A DNA stretch of 64,000 nucleotides. It comes from Prevotellaceae bacterium UBA4301. GTDB taxonomy: Bacteria; Bacteroidota; Bacteroidia; Bacteroidales; Bacteroidaceae. Both the position numbers and the translations under genes were made by a program. This document shows positions 40,160 through 49,207 of the stretch, in pieces (the first letter of the stretch is position 1; every line of letters begins with the position of its first letter). The stretch covers positions 1 through 64,000 of the forward strand of contig DGUV01000075.1 of NCBI GenBank assembly GCA_002395775.1, read 5' to 3'. The notes below the pieces were generated by a model. It ran no database searches and was not told the origin of the DNA. It saw only the letters and a program-made list of their open reading frames with translations.

Positions 40160-43100
40160 TTAGTTGTTAGGCTTACCTAAGATAATGTTAACCAAAGCAG
40201 TCACGTCGGCAATCGTTCTCTTTGTGTCGCAATTCACATCAGCAGCCCCGAAGTCAAAGTTGTCAGGATTGTTCTCCTCCGTAACCTTACCCAGGATGAT
40301 GTTCACGAGTGCCGTCACGTCGGCAATACTAATCTTACCATCGCGGTTTACATCACCAGCCTTCATTAGGCGAATTTCTGTATAAATGTCGCTGACAAGG
40401 AATGCCTTGTTGGCATTTATGTTTTCCTTATCACTTGCGAAAATAGTGCCGAATTCAGCAACATTTTCCAGAACACATACATTCACGTCAACTTCCTTAC
40501 ATTCATCCTTAGAGAGTCCGAAGAAGTACTTGTTGCCGACGGTACCGGCGTTCTTCAGCATCAGGTGCTCGTACTTCTTGAGGTAAGTCTCGTAAGCACT
40601 TTCGCCGAGGATGCTCTTGGCCATGTCGAAGAGACTTTCTACCTGAGGAGTCTTAATCTTATATTCGCTAATGAGATAATCGGGACCCTTCAGCAGGTTG
40701 TCGGTTACGGCAGAACCAGTCTTGCTGAGCTCTAATGCCTTACTTCCTGCAGTCTCCGAGACAAGCAGAATGGGTGTTTGTTCGGCAATGCTTTGGGCAT
40801 CGATTTCCTCTGTCTCAGCATAACCGTAGCAACCACTTTCCCCTATGCTTGTCACCTTCATTGCCTTCACGCCCTCGGGCAGAGTATAAGCGAAGTCGGT
40901 GTAGAGTGTGGTGTAATACTTATCACCTACCTTATTCGTCTCAGGAATTTCCACCTCGAACTTGCTGACGGGCTCCATGGTCCAAGCCGTAGAGGCATCC
41001 TTGATAGCAACATTGCCTTCGCTGATGAAGTCAACGCCGGATGCGCTGGGCACGATGTAGTACTTGAAGTTGGGACGGATGTTCTCCACCTTGTCGATGT
41101 ACTTCGAGTAGTCGCCCAGCTTGTCCTGAATCTCGGCAAAGCGCGGATGATTCTTCAGGTTGCCCCAGTAGAGCATAGCGGTCTGATAAGCAAAGTTCCA
41201 GACATTGGCCTCGCTTGAGAGCACTTCCTCGTAGAACTTAGCCTCGTCGTCGGCAGGATTGGTCAGCGTGCTGTCCATGCGCTCCCAGATGGTCTGGAGG
41301 CTGAAGGGAACCAGGACACTGGCACCGCTGCCATTGGTCTTCTCCAGAACCTTCTGGATGGCCTTGTTGATGAACTCTTCCAGTTCGGGCAGCTTGGCAT
41401 CCACGTTAGCCTTGTTCTCGGCATAGAAGTCAACCACGGGCTTCATGCTGGGCGTGCGGCCATAGATGCGATAAGCCTCACCGTCCTTCTTCAGATAGAG
41501 GTTATAGTCGAACGACTCGTTGAACTTGTCCATGATCTTGTCATAGCCTGTGGTACCCAGCAGTTCGCCAGCACCCTCGGCATGGAGCTTGTCAACGGCC
41601 AGCTGCACGATTTCGGGCACATAGTTCATGGCCTTCTTAGCGTAGCCGGGCAGGTCAACGCCCTGTGAGCGGAGAACCTTGACGCCCTCGGCGTCGGCAT
41701 TGACGCGGATGACGGTGCCGGCCTTGCCTTCGGCATTTTCAACCAAGGTCACGGTCTTGCGACCAGCCACGTTCACGAACTTGCCGTCGTTGGTCTTGAT
41801 GTTGTAGTAGCCGTCAGGCACCTCTGCGCCAGCCTGCTTAGCCACGATGGTGAAGGTCTTCTCCACCTCGTCGCTCTTCACGCCGTCCTTCTCGGCCCAA
41901 GCCTTCACGGTAGTGGTCTCGCTGATGGTGAAGGGAGCGGAGTAGGTCTGCTCAGCACCGCCGTTCAGCGTGTACTTCACGCCCTCGCCTGCGATGGCCA
42001 CCGTCAGCTCACCCTCGTACTCACCACCATCGTGGAAGATGATGGGCTGAGCAAGCTCTGCAGTATAGCTGTAACCAGTTTCTGTTTTTGTCTCAACAAT
42101 AACATAACCGGCCTCGGCAGCGCTGAAGATATTGGTCTGTTTATCGGTCTGAACAGTAACACCAGTGTTCAGTGCAACACTGTGATCGTTCTTGTCTGCG
42201 GTGAAGTCACCAAGCAGGAAGTTGAACGAAGTGCCACTTGCCAACTGGCAGGTGATGTCCTCAGTCAGCGTGATGTTCTTCTGCAGGGCAATGAACTCAC
42301 CATCGGCAAGCCAACCATTCTTGAAGGGGTCAGCAAAGCTGTAGTAGCCACCATCATATCCGCCTTCTACTGCCCAGTAGTAGTGAATCTCAGAAACATA
42401 GTTTACAGGATAGAGACCGGTTTCGTCAGCGGGATCAATAGTCTCTTGATGTGAACCGTCGAGGTATCCAGCAAATGCGGCCTTCGTGGTGTCGTCAAGA
42501 TACAGTTTGTTATTCATCAGGCTTCCCCAGTTGTGGGTAATAGCACCCCATGTCTTGTCGTTGGTCTCGTAGGTGGTCTCACCAAGGAGTTTCACGACAT
42601 TGCCTTCGCCACCAAGGGTAATCAGTGACTGATAGGTGCCTTCCTTGGCACTTGAAGTAATCTTGGTATCCTTCACCTCAATGGTGTTGTTTCCACCCTC
42701 AGTTACCAGAATAGAGAAGTTATTTGAATTGCCACTCAGACCCTGGCTCTTCATCTCGCTACCCTCAATCTTAACGGTCGAACCAGCTGCATCGGGCTTC
42801 AGATAAACATTGGCCCAGCCAATCAACTTCGAATCGGTAACTGTGATGTCGGCAGGATGACCTGCAATGATAGCATAGTGAGCCGTACCAGCGTCGTTGG
42901 TCTTGATAACACTGCCGTTTGTGACATTCAGCGTCACGCGGCCTTCATTGCTAATCGAACCGATGGTCAACGGCTGGTTATAGCTCTTACCGTTTGTTCC
43001 ATCCAGTACGGTATTGTCGAGTGTGCAAGTCAGGTTGCTGGCAATCCACAAGCAAGCCTCTGCCTTGTTGCTCTTGATAGTCAAGTCCTTGATGGTTACA

Positions 43101-46100
43101 TCCAGACCTTCGCCCTCCAATACGATGGCACGCTTGCCCTGGGCAGAGGTAATCACATGATTGTTACCATTGATGGTCACACTCTTGTTTACATTCACGT
43201 TATACTTATCGCTCGGACTGGTTGTGACAGTGGTCAGCGTGAAGTCATCCACAATGTCGATGGTCTGACCAGCCTCGGCAGCATCAACGGCAGCCTGCAG
43301 TTTGCGATAGAGCTTATCACCAACCTTGGCTACAGCGCCATCGATGGTGAGGACGTTATTCAGTTCTTCATAAACATTATTTTCAAGAGTAGCACCGTCG
43401 TTGCGTCCAACGATGTAGTCATAAGTCGTTATTTCATAATCCTTGTAGGCATTGACATCGCTCTGGATGATGGTGGTGTTCTTAACAGTGTTGTTGGTAA
43501 CAGCACCGGCAGAGTAGCCTGCAATACCACCCATGTCACGATACGCCTTGATGGTCAAACCGTCAACAGTACAATTGTTGATGGTAGAACCTGCGGTAGC
43601 ATAACCAAAGATACCACCTACCTTATCGCCATTGTCGTACTCGTCACCAAGTTTCTCAGGTACAGAGGTGATGGTGCCGCCAATGACGCGGCAGTTTTCA
43701 ATAGTGGGACCGTTAGAGGTGTATGCTACAATACCACCAGCATAGTGGGAACTCGTCAGGTTGACGTTTTCAACAGTCAGGTTCTTGATGGTGCCGTTAA
43801 CGACGGAACCGAACAGACCAGCTACAGCGTGCTTAGGAGTCTGATCCACAACCGTCACATTCTTAATGGTGTGGCCATTGCCGTCGAATACGCCATCGAA
43901 CGACTGACCGGAATAAGCCACCAGATTGCCAATAGGCGTCCAGTTCTCCTCACCGCTCAGATCGAGGTCAGCAACCAGCAGAACATTCTTGCTCGTAACA
44001 GTTTTGTCAGCAGTATTCACTGCATCGCGGAAGGCCTTCAGTTCTTCTACATTTGAAATACGGATGGGAACATCAACTGTTGTGCAGTAGCCACTATAGG
44101 TGGCAGGAGTACCGCCTTCCCATGTGATAGAAACTGACGAGAGATACAAAGCACCACTATTAGAACGAATACCAACATAAGCATAGTCGCCATCGAATGT
44201 TACAGTTCCGGTTTCAGTAAGTGAACCAATCTTTGTACCCTGATTGCTATTACCATCGGTAGCATACAAATCTGATGCTACAGTGTAAGCGGTGTTAGAG
44301 CCATAAATGTCTATCGTATTTGAACCACTTTCAACAGCAATGGCTACACTCTTGACCTTACCACCTGAAGTCGTGCTTACAATACCGCTATTGCTATTCT
44401 TCGAACGCAACTGAATAGCACCAGTTGAATTTTTAGCTGAGTTTCCTGCATAAACAGCATTTGATGTCTTTTTGACATTTGAGAAATCAGTATATGTTGT
44501 TCCTGTTGCTACAAGGTCTGATGCGGTAATCTCGTCCGTTACTTCGGTTACACTACCCTCTGTATCCGCTGTTGCAAACACAGCATAATACTTCAGGTCA
44601 CTGGTGGCCATGGTAGCGGAAGTAACGAAGGTGGGAGCCTCATCGATCTCGCCGTCAATGGCCTCTGCTACCCAACCTACGAAGGTCTTACCTTCGATGG
44701 CTTCGGGAGCGGCAGGGAACTCAACGGCTGCATCCTCAAGGGCAGTGGTCATGGTCTCCTCGCCATTAACGCTCCAAACAACATTGTGTTCGGGAATCTT
44801 CTCGAAGTTGATTGTTACGGTGCAGTCGCTGGCAGGAGTTACAGTGAAGATATTGCCTTCCTGGGAAACAGTTGCTTCACCACTACTTACGGTGTACGCA
44901 GGATTGGCGAAGCGATAGCCTTCAGCTGGAGTAGCAGTGATAACTTTGCCATCAATACTTACCGTTCCGCCCTCTGAAGCCTGAGGCTCTACGGTCCAAA
45001 CCGCATCAACAACGGTCAGGGTATAGCTGGCAGGTGTTGGGGTATGGTATGCAGAAGTACGTGCGCCACTGGCTGTGATGGTGGTTTCACCAAGACCCAC
45101 GAGCGTAACAGTGCCGTCGCTGGCTACGGTTGCCACATTGGTGTTAGAGCTTTCGTAAACAACAGTTCCGTCATATTCGCCCTTGATTAACTCAGGAGCC
45201 GTGAAGCCCTTGTTCAGCGCAACCTCAAATTCCGTTTCGTCGCCGAATGAGAAGGTCACGTCCTTATGGTCGTTAGAAATAAGTTTGTTGTTTGCATCCA
45301 ACTCATAGGTTGAGTTGTATTTCTTTAAATCGCCATAAATAACAACCTGGTCTCCAACCTCAATGTTATTCTCTGAAGTGAATTTGTCTCCATTATAGCT
45401 CTTGCCACGATAGGCTTGCAACTGGTCAGCCGTGGTTGAGCCATCAACAGAAATATTGTAAGAGATGTTACCGTATTGCGAACTATATGCAGTTACAATC
45501 TCAGAAACAATACCCTTCACATAAACACCTGTCAGCCCCGTTCCTGCATCAATAACTGCACGAGCCTCTGCAACAGTATAAGGCTTTTCGGCACTACCAT
45601 CGTTTGCATTGGGGTCTCTTGCTACGTTAAGCGTATAACTTGCAGATGCGCTATTATATTCATCATTGCCTGCGAAGGTGGCGGTGATGACAGTGGTGCC
45701 AGCAGCAACGAGGGTCACTGCACCAGTCTCTGCATGTACAGTAGCAACACCTTCGTTGCTGCTTGAATACGTTATGCCTGTTACAGTAGGATCAGCAGTT
45801 GCCGCGGGTGCAGTGAATTCCGAACCCATTGTGGCTTCGTATGTAGTCTGAGGGAATGAGAGGGTAACGGGAGTCTTCATTGCAGTAGGTTCTGCAATAG
45901 AAATTGGGCCAACACCAACATTAGCTCCCTTTGTAAAGACTAACCGCACATATCTGTCGGCAGCATCAAAATCCTTAGAGGTCGCAAGCTCCATTGTTGA
46001 ATTCTGGCTCCCGGTGATAGCTAATGTCTCTAACTCTGTAAATGTCTCCCCGTCAGAAGAATGTTGAACAGAAATAGAAGATTCAGTAGCACCGCCTATC

Positions 46101-46855
46101 ATTTTAACACCAATAGTCACTTTGCCAGGCTGACCGTCAGTCTTGATTTGGATATAATCGCCGGTACCATCAAACTTTATATAATATGGAGCATTTGTTG
46201 CCGAATAATCGGAACCTAAACTATTAGTAGAAACACCTGTGAGAGCTTTAAAGCTAGCACTTGTACCGCCATCCCATGTGAAAGGCAAAGTTGCATAATC
46301 TATTTGGGGCGTGTCACCTCCAGTAGATTCATAAGTATAAGATATATTAAATACACAGACTCCTTTCGATATATTAGTTACGGTTACTGTTAAAACCTTG
46401 CCCGTTGCATGTTGATTGGAAGTTACAGTAACATCATTCGTTCCATTTAAACTACCAGTGCCGACTGATGTCTCACCAACCTTCAGTGTAACGCTACCAG
46501 CAGTTCCACTGAACCCCCCGAACTTAGCACTCATAGATGTAATATTAACATCCGAAGGCAAAGTTGTAGTAAATGTTATGCTTGTAGCAGGGCTTTTTGA
46601 AGAGCCCACCTGTGAATACTGTACCCCGCTTCCTGATACTTTCCCTTGAGTAAACGAAGTGGTACCTACTGTTGTAATAGTCCAAGAGTTGTTTTTACTA
46701 TCGCTACCAGTAACAGAGGCTGCATTAATTTTCACATTATCATTGCCAAACGTAATGGTGCCAGTTTCATCCGCCCAGAGATTTCCTCCAGCTCCTATAA
46801 GCATAAGCATCATGAGGAGCCATGATTTAAGATTTAAGTAAAATTTTGTTTTCAT
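40160..46855 (-). CDS. Giant secreted multidomain protein with dockerin-like C-terminus (2231 residues)
   Basis: Signal peptide (about residues 1-28), then in order: a beta-sandwich region (30-175); a discoidin-like region; a Big-like Ig domain (about 330-410); an OB-like domain (EKPYTVAEARAVIDAG...); a second Big-like domain; InlB-type repeats (EGGTVSIDGKVITATPAEGY, then TFVGWV); a beta-helix with GLUG-like repeats (GGIVAYT, GGIFGYA, GGIAGYS; about 920-1150) and further helix turns to about 1450; a chitobiase C-terminal-like domain (GVKYTLNGGAEQTYSAPFTI); a mostly helical region; and two dockerin loops at the end (GDVNRDGKISIADVTALVN, ADVNCDTKRTIADVTALVN). It is probably a surface adhesin or polysaccharide-associated protein; no catalytic motif was found. 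It is the largest gene in the window. An Ig- and beta-helix-rich build suggests length variation by recombination (inference). Confidence 0.85.
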   Translation of the reverse strand: MKTKFYLNLKSWLLMMLMLIGAGGNLWADETGTITFGNDNVKINAASVTGSDSKNNSWTITTVGTTSFTQGKVSGSGVQYSQVGSSKSPATSITFTTTLPSDVNITSMSAKFGGFSGTAGSVTLKVGETSVGTGSLNGTNDVTVTSNQHATGKVLTVTVTNISKGVCVFNISYTYESTGGDTPQIDYATLPFTWDGGTSASFKALTGVSTNSLGSDYSATNAPYYIKFDGTGDYIQIKTDGQPGKVTIGVKMIGGATESSISVQHSSDGETFTELETLAITGSQNSTMELATSKDFDAADRYVRLVFTKGANVGVGPISIAEPTAMKTPVTLSFPQTTYEATMGSEFTAPAATADPTVTGITYSSSNEGVATVHAETGAVTLVAAGTTVITATFAGNDEYNSASASYTLNVARDPNANDGSAEKPYTVAEARAVIDAGTGLTGVYVKGIVSEIVTAYSSQYGNISYNISVDGSTTADQLQAYRGKSYNGDKFTSENNIEVGDQVVIYGDLKKYNSTYELDANNKLISNDHKDVTFSFGDETEFEVALNKGFTAPELIKGEYDGTVVYESSNTNVATVASDGTVTLVGLGETTITASGARTSAYHTPTPASYTLTVVDAVWTVEPQASEGGTVSIDGKVITATPAEGYRFANPAYTVSSGEATVSQEGNIFTVTPASDCTVTINFEKIPEHNVVWSVNGEETMTTALEDAAVEFPAAPEAIEGKTFVGWVAEAIDGEIDEAPTFVTSATMATSDLKYYAVFATADTEGSVTEVTDEITASDLVATGTTYTDFSNVKKTSNAVYAGNSAKNSTGAIQLRSKNSNSGIVSTTSGGKVKSVAIAVESGSNTIDIYGSNTAYTVASDLYATDGNSNQGTKIGSLTETGTVTFDGDYAYVGIRSNSGALYLSSVSITWEGGTPATYSGYCTTVDVPIRISNVEELKAFRDAVNTADKTVTSKNVLLVADLDLSGEENWTPIGNLVAYSGQSFDGVFDGNGHTIKNVTVVDQTPKHAVAGLFGSVVNGTIKNLTVENVNLTSSHYAGGIVAYTSNGPTIENCRVIGGTITSVPEKLGDEYDNGDKVGGIFGYATAGSTINNCTVDGLTIKAYRDMGGIAGYSAGAVTNNTVKNTTIIQSDVNAYKDYEITTYDYIVGRNDGATLENNVYEELNNVLTIDGAVAKVGDKLYRKLQAAVDAAEAGQTIDIVDDFTLTTVTTSPSDKYNVNVNKSVTINGNNHVITSAQGKRAIVLEGEGLDVTIKDLTIKSNKAEACLWIASNLTCTLDNTVLDGTNGKSYNQPLTIGSISNEGRVTLNVTNGSVIKTNDAGTAHYAIIAGHPADITVTDSKLIGWANVYLKPDAAGSTVKIEGSEMKSQGLSGNSNNFSILVTEGGNNTIEVKDTKITSSAKEGTYQSLITLGGEGNVVKLLGETTYETNDKTWGAITHNWGSLMNNKLYLDDTTKAAFAGYLDGSHQETIDPADETGLYPVNYVSEIHYYWAVEGGYDGGYYSFADPFKNGWLADGEFIALQKNITLTEDITCQLASGTSFNFLLGDFTADKNDHSVALNTGVTVQTDKQTNIFSAAEAGYVIVETKTETGYSYTAELAQPIIFHDGGEYEGELTVAIAGEGVKYTLNGGAEQTYSAPFTISETTTVKAWAEKDGVKSDEVEKTFTIVAKQAGAEVPDGYYNIKTNDGKFVNVAGRKTVTLVENAEGKAGTVIRVNADAEGVKVLRSQGVDLPGYAKKAMNYVPEIVQLAVDKLHAEGAGELLGTTGYDKIMDKFNESFDYNLYLKKDGEAYRIYGRTPSMKPVVDFYAENKANVDAKLPELEEFINKAIQKVLEKTNGSGASVLVPFSLQTIWERMDSTLTNPADDEAKFYEEVLSSEANVWNFAYQTAMLYWGNLKNHPRFAEIQDKLGDYSKYIDKVENIRPNFKYYIVPSASGVDFISEGNVAIKDASTAWTMEPVSKFEVEIPETNKVGDKYYTTLYTDFAYTLPEGVKAMKVTSIGESGCYGYAETEEIDAQSIAEQTPILLVSETAGSKALELSKTGSAVTDNLLKGPDYLISEYKIKTPQVESLFDMAKSILGESAYETYLKKYEHLMLKNAGTVGNKYFFGLSKDECKEVDVNVCVLENVAEFGTIFASDKENINANKAFLVSDIYTEIRLMKAGDVNRDGKISIADVTALVNIILGKVTEENNPDNFDFGAADVNCDTKRTIADVTALVNIILGKPNN

Positions 46856-46908
46856 CTTTATATGTATTTAAGTTGTTAATTTAATTTCTTATAGGTTATG
46901 AGGGAGTT

Positions 46909-46978
46909 CTTGCTCCTCTTCGTTACACAAGCGTAGGCTTTGCCTCCGATTACTTGCTCCTCTTCGTTACGCAAGCGT
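46909..46978 (+). repeat. 26-bp direct repeats upstream of the giant gene
   Basis: CTTGCTCCTCTTCGTTAC(A/G)CAAGCGT occurs at 46909-46934 and 46953-46978 with one mismatch. It is followed at 47006-47023 by GGGGAGTTAAAAGGGAGTTA, the unit of another dispersed family. The 46856-47050 gap holds nothing else recognisable. Confidence 0.75.
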
Positions 46979-47050
46979 CACTGCTTTGCAGATGCCGAGC
47001 GAAAGGGGAGTTAAAAGGGAGTTAGCTCCGTTTCACTCGCGTATTACTAT

Positions 47051-47332
47051 TTATTTGTCATCGTAGTGACCATAGGCCATGAGGACTAAGACTATTACTT
47101 CCGTATCCTTAATGCGGTAGACCAAACGATGTTTCTTCGTTATCTGACGGCTCCACCGACCTCCGGGTTCTCCCTTCAATGGTTCAGGGTGCCCTGTGCC
47201 AGTCTTGGGATGCATCTTCAGTTCTTCAATGAAACGAAGTGCCTTCTGAAACGCTTTAGGTTCGGACTTAGCCAAGCGAACGAGGTCTTCTTCAGCCTGC
47301 TCCGTAATCTCAATGCTATATATCATAACCAC
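47051..47332 (-). CDS. yoeB: YoeB/Txe-type mRNA-cleaving toxin (RelE superfamily)
   Basis: 93 residues from ATG 47332 (or 91 from ATG 47326). Family blocks: EDLVRLAKSEPKAFQKALRF, GTGHPEPLKGEPGGRWSRQI (Trp/Ser/Arg of the active surface), KKHRLVYRIKD and the C-terminal AYGHYDDK with the catalytic His-Tyr end. It cuts mRNA on the ribosome when free of its antitoxin. The upstream antitoxin gene ends inside its start (17-base overlap), which couples translation. An upstream promoter with a palindrome suggests autoregulation by the complex. Confidence 0.92.
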   Translation of the reverse strand: MVMIYSIEITEQAEEDLVRLAKSEPKAFQKALRFIEELKMHPKTGTGHPEPLKGEPGGRWSRQITKKHRLVYRIKDTEVIVLVLMAYGHYDDK

Positions 47333-47561
47333 GACGCTTCAAATAATCAGCCACATTCTCCTCGTGCAACATTGCATGGGATTCCCCTTGCTCCGCCTCA
47401 TCGAGACGGGCGAAATACTGGGCCTTTGTCATCAGGGTGGGGTCTGCCTCCTTCTCTTCCTCAAAAGAGACGAGCCGCTCTGCCAACCACTTGCGGTTAC
47501 GACGCGAGAGGGATAGGCTCTTCAGGAACTCCCACAGATTGTTCATTGCTTTGGTTGTCAT
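47316..47561 (-). CDS. Antitoxin partner of YoeB
   Basis: 81 residues from the ATG at 47561 (MTTKAMNNLWEFLKSLSLS). A longer in-frame start at 47627 is ruled out because it would lie inside the -7 promoter element. The N-terminal half is basic and helical (SRRNRKWLAERL), the C-terminal half acidic (FEEEKEADP, HEENVADYLKRRGYDI) and likely wraps the toxin. It is not an obvious YefM/Phd sequence, so its DNA-binding fold is uncertain. It overlaps the toxin gene by 17 bases, as is usual in such modules. Confidence 0.85.
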   Translation of the reverse strand: MTTKAMNNLWEFLKSLSLSRRNRKWLAERLVSFEEEKEADPTLMTKAQYFARLDEAEQGESHAMLHEENVADYLKRRGYDI

Positions 47562-47601
47562 GATATAGGTATTTTCGGTATTACACAACGCAGTTACGCG
47601 C

Positions 47602-47632
47602 GCACAATGTGCACGCATGGAAAGCAAAGGTA
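47602..47632 (-). promoter_or_regulatory. Promoter and probable operator of the toxin-antitoxin operon
   Basis: Minus strand TACCTTTG (47632-47625) with a TTG about 21 bases upstream. The palindrome GCACA-A-TGTGC (47602-47612) lies just after the expected start site, well placed for repression by the antitoxin or toxin-antitoxin complex. Confidence 0.6.
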
Positions 47633-48234
47633 AGAATTATTCCCGAAACGAAACAATTTTTCTTAAGGAAAATACACCAAAAGGGGCAAAAAAGGCCAAA
47701 ATGAGTGGAAAATACGGTATTTCCTCCCTATAAATTTGGTAAAACCACTATTTTCCACTGCCTCAATGGGGACATTGAACAAAAACCAAGAAAACACTTT
47801 GACGGAGCCTCGATTTAACAAAAACATAGAAAACACTTTGATGAAGTGGGAGGACTTCCAGTCCTCTGACCTAAGCCTCGTATAAGCTATCATGAGCAAG
47901 CTCACATAGCCTATACAACACTTCGGTCACACATTCGTGTTCCCACTTCTTCAAAGAAAAACCAAGAAAAATTATTATTGTGTCATATATTTGTTTTTTA
48001 TGTTTTTCTTTCCTCTCCTACATGTTCACGGAGTGAAGATTGGGGGATGAAGGAGTGAAGCCAAACTCGTTTGACTCTCACGACATCATCATGCAATCAA
48101 CAAGCAAAAGCTTTGCAGCAGAGAAAAGGGTTTTCCTGGTTTTGGTTAAAAAGAATACAATAGGGCTTATTGGTTTTTGTCAACGAACTGCACAATAAAG
48201 AGGGGATGGCCTGCGTTCTCATAAAAAAGTTGCC
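47633..48234. other. Gene-poor AT-rich stretch before the PD-(D/E)XK gene
   Basis: Contains the first copy of a 192-bp structured repeat (47771-47962), a TATATTTG box (47986-47993) 23 bases after it, and a 240-base region with no convincing gene. The minus-strand frame 47663-47905 lies mostly in the repeat and is not supported as a gene. Confidence 0.6.
47771..47962. repeat. 192-bp structured direct repeat, copy 1 (upstream of the PD-(D/E)XK gene)
   Basis: Identical to 48680-48871 at 190 of 192 positions. It contains an internal near-duplicate (AACAAAAACCAAGAAAACAC / AACAAAAACATAGAAAACAC) followed by a multibranched fold: outer 16-bp stem with one mismatch (47836-47851 with 47941-47956) enclosing hairpin A (47852-47864, GGACT/AGTCC), hairpin B (47880-47916, 10 of 11 pairs plus an inner TGAG/CTCA stem) and a weaker hairpin C. 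It may be a structured RNA or a DNA recombination site. Confidence 0.9.
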
Positions 48235-48672
48235 ATGGAACTCAATATCAAGAAACTGACGGACACCGATAGGGTGGCGAAACTGAAGCAGTATGTTTAT
48301 GACATCGTAGGATGTTGTCAGCATGTGCATGCAGAAATGGGACCATGGCTCAACGAATACATCTATCAGGAAGCACTGCAGATTGCACTGGAACAGGCTG
48401 GCATCGCATCTGAACGAGAATACTGTTTCACAGTGTGCTACATGGGCAAAACACTTTCGAAGAAGCATTTTGTGGATTTCCGATGCAAGGGCAATGTCTT
48501 TGTAGAGTGTAAGGCCATACAGTCGCTGGGCAATGAGCAGCGTCAGCAGTTGTGGAACTACATGAGGCTGACAAACACTCCCATTGGAATCCTTTTCAAC
48601 TTTGCACCCGCTAAGGACCAATGTGAGAAATACTTCTACGATGCCGCCTCAAAGTCTATCTCCGCATTCTGA
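48235..48672 (+). CDS. GxxExxY-family PD-(D/E)XK nuclease-like protein
   Basis: 145 residues. The name motif is present as GPWLNEYIYQEALQIAL (G..E..Y), and the nuclease core as VDFRCKGNVFVECKAIQ (Asp, then E-x-K), which supplies the metal-binding residues. NEQRQQLWNYMRLTNTPIGI and LFNFAP are the usual following blocks. The biological role of this family is not established; copies are common in Bacteroidota. It is more AT-rich than its neighbours and sits between two nearly identical 192-bp structured repeats (ending 272 bases upstream, starting 8 bases downstream), so repeat-gene-repeat behaves as a cassette. The start ATG at 48235 aligns with the family N-terminus. Confidence 0.88.
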   Translation: MELNIKKLTDTDRVAKLKQYVYDIVGCCQHVHAEMGPWLNEYIYQEALQIALEQAGIASEREYCFTVCYMGKTLSKKHFVDFRCKGNVFVECKAIQSLGNEQRQQLWNYMRLTNTPIGILFNFAPAKDQCEKYFYDAASKSISAF

Positions 48673-49207
48673 ACGGGAGGACATTGAACAAAAACCAAGA
48701 AAACACTTTGACGGAGCCTCGATTTAACAAAAACATAGAAAACACTTTGATGAAGTGGGAGGACTTCCAGTCCTCTGACCTAAGCCTCGTATAAGCTATC
48801 ATGAGCAAGCTCACATAGCCTATACAATACTTCGGTCACACATTCGTGTACCCACTTCTTCAAAGAAAAACAAGAAAAAACTATTTCCTTGTTATGCCCT
48901 GCGGTATCAATATATGGTTTTCAAGGTTTTCATTGATGAAGCGCCTAGAACGAAGTGAAGCTATTGGGCCGTGAATGGTGGTGGGAACTTGTTCACAAAT
49001 ACCATACACGGAACAAGAGAGGAAGGGCCGACAGGACATCTTGCGCTTCAACAATAGGTTTTATTGGTTTTCTTTGATGAATCAACATGCCCTCACGCGC
49101 GTACGCGCATACATTAAATAATATTATATATGGGGGGGGTATATGGCTACGGCCTATAGGCTGCGGCACACGAAGAACAATTGCACATTAAGCCATAAAC
49201 GGGATGT
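48673..49207. other. Gene-poor stretch after the PD-(D/E)XK gene
   Basis: Holds repeat copy 2, then decayed strings resembling parts of the repeat (GGTTTTC..TTGATGAA at about 48912-48940 and 49050-49075), a CACGCGCGTACGCGCAT-AT-rich string at 49091-49131 resembling 1689-1740, and a run of eight G (49132-49139). No gene recognised. Confidence 0.6.
48680..48871. repeat. 192-bp structured direct repeat, copy 2 (downstream of the PD-(D/E)XK gene)
   Basis: Same orientation as copy 1, offset 909 bp, two substitutions, both near the closing base pair of the outer stem and hairpin C. It begins 8 bases after the gene stop. Confidence 0.9.

Noticed and set aside
47663..47905. 80-residue open frame on the minus strand
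   Set aside because: It lies mostly inside the 192-bp repeat, has no start signal, no known family and would be a by-product of the repeat.
49132..49139. Run of eight G as a phase-variation tract
   Set aside because: It is not inside a gene or a recognisable promoter, so no switching target can be named.
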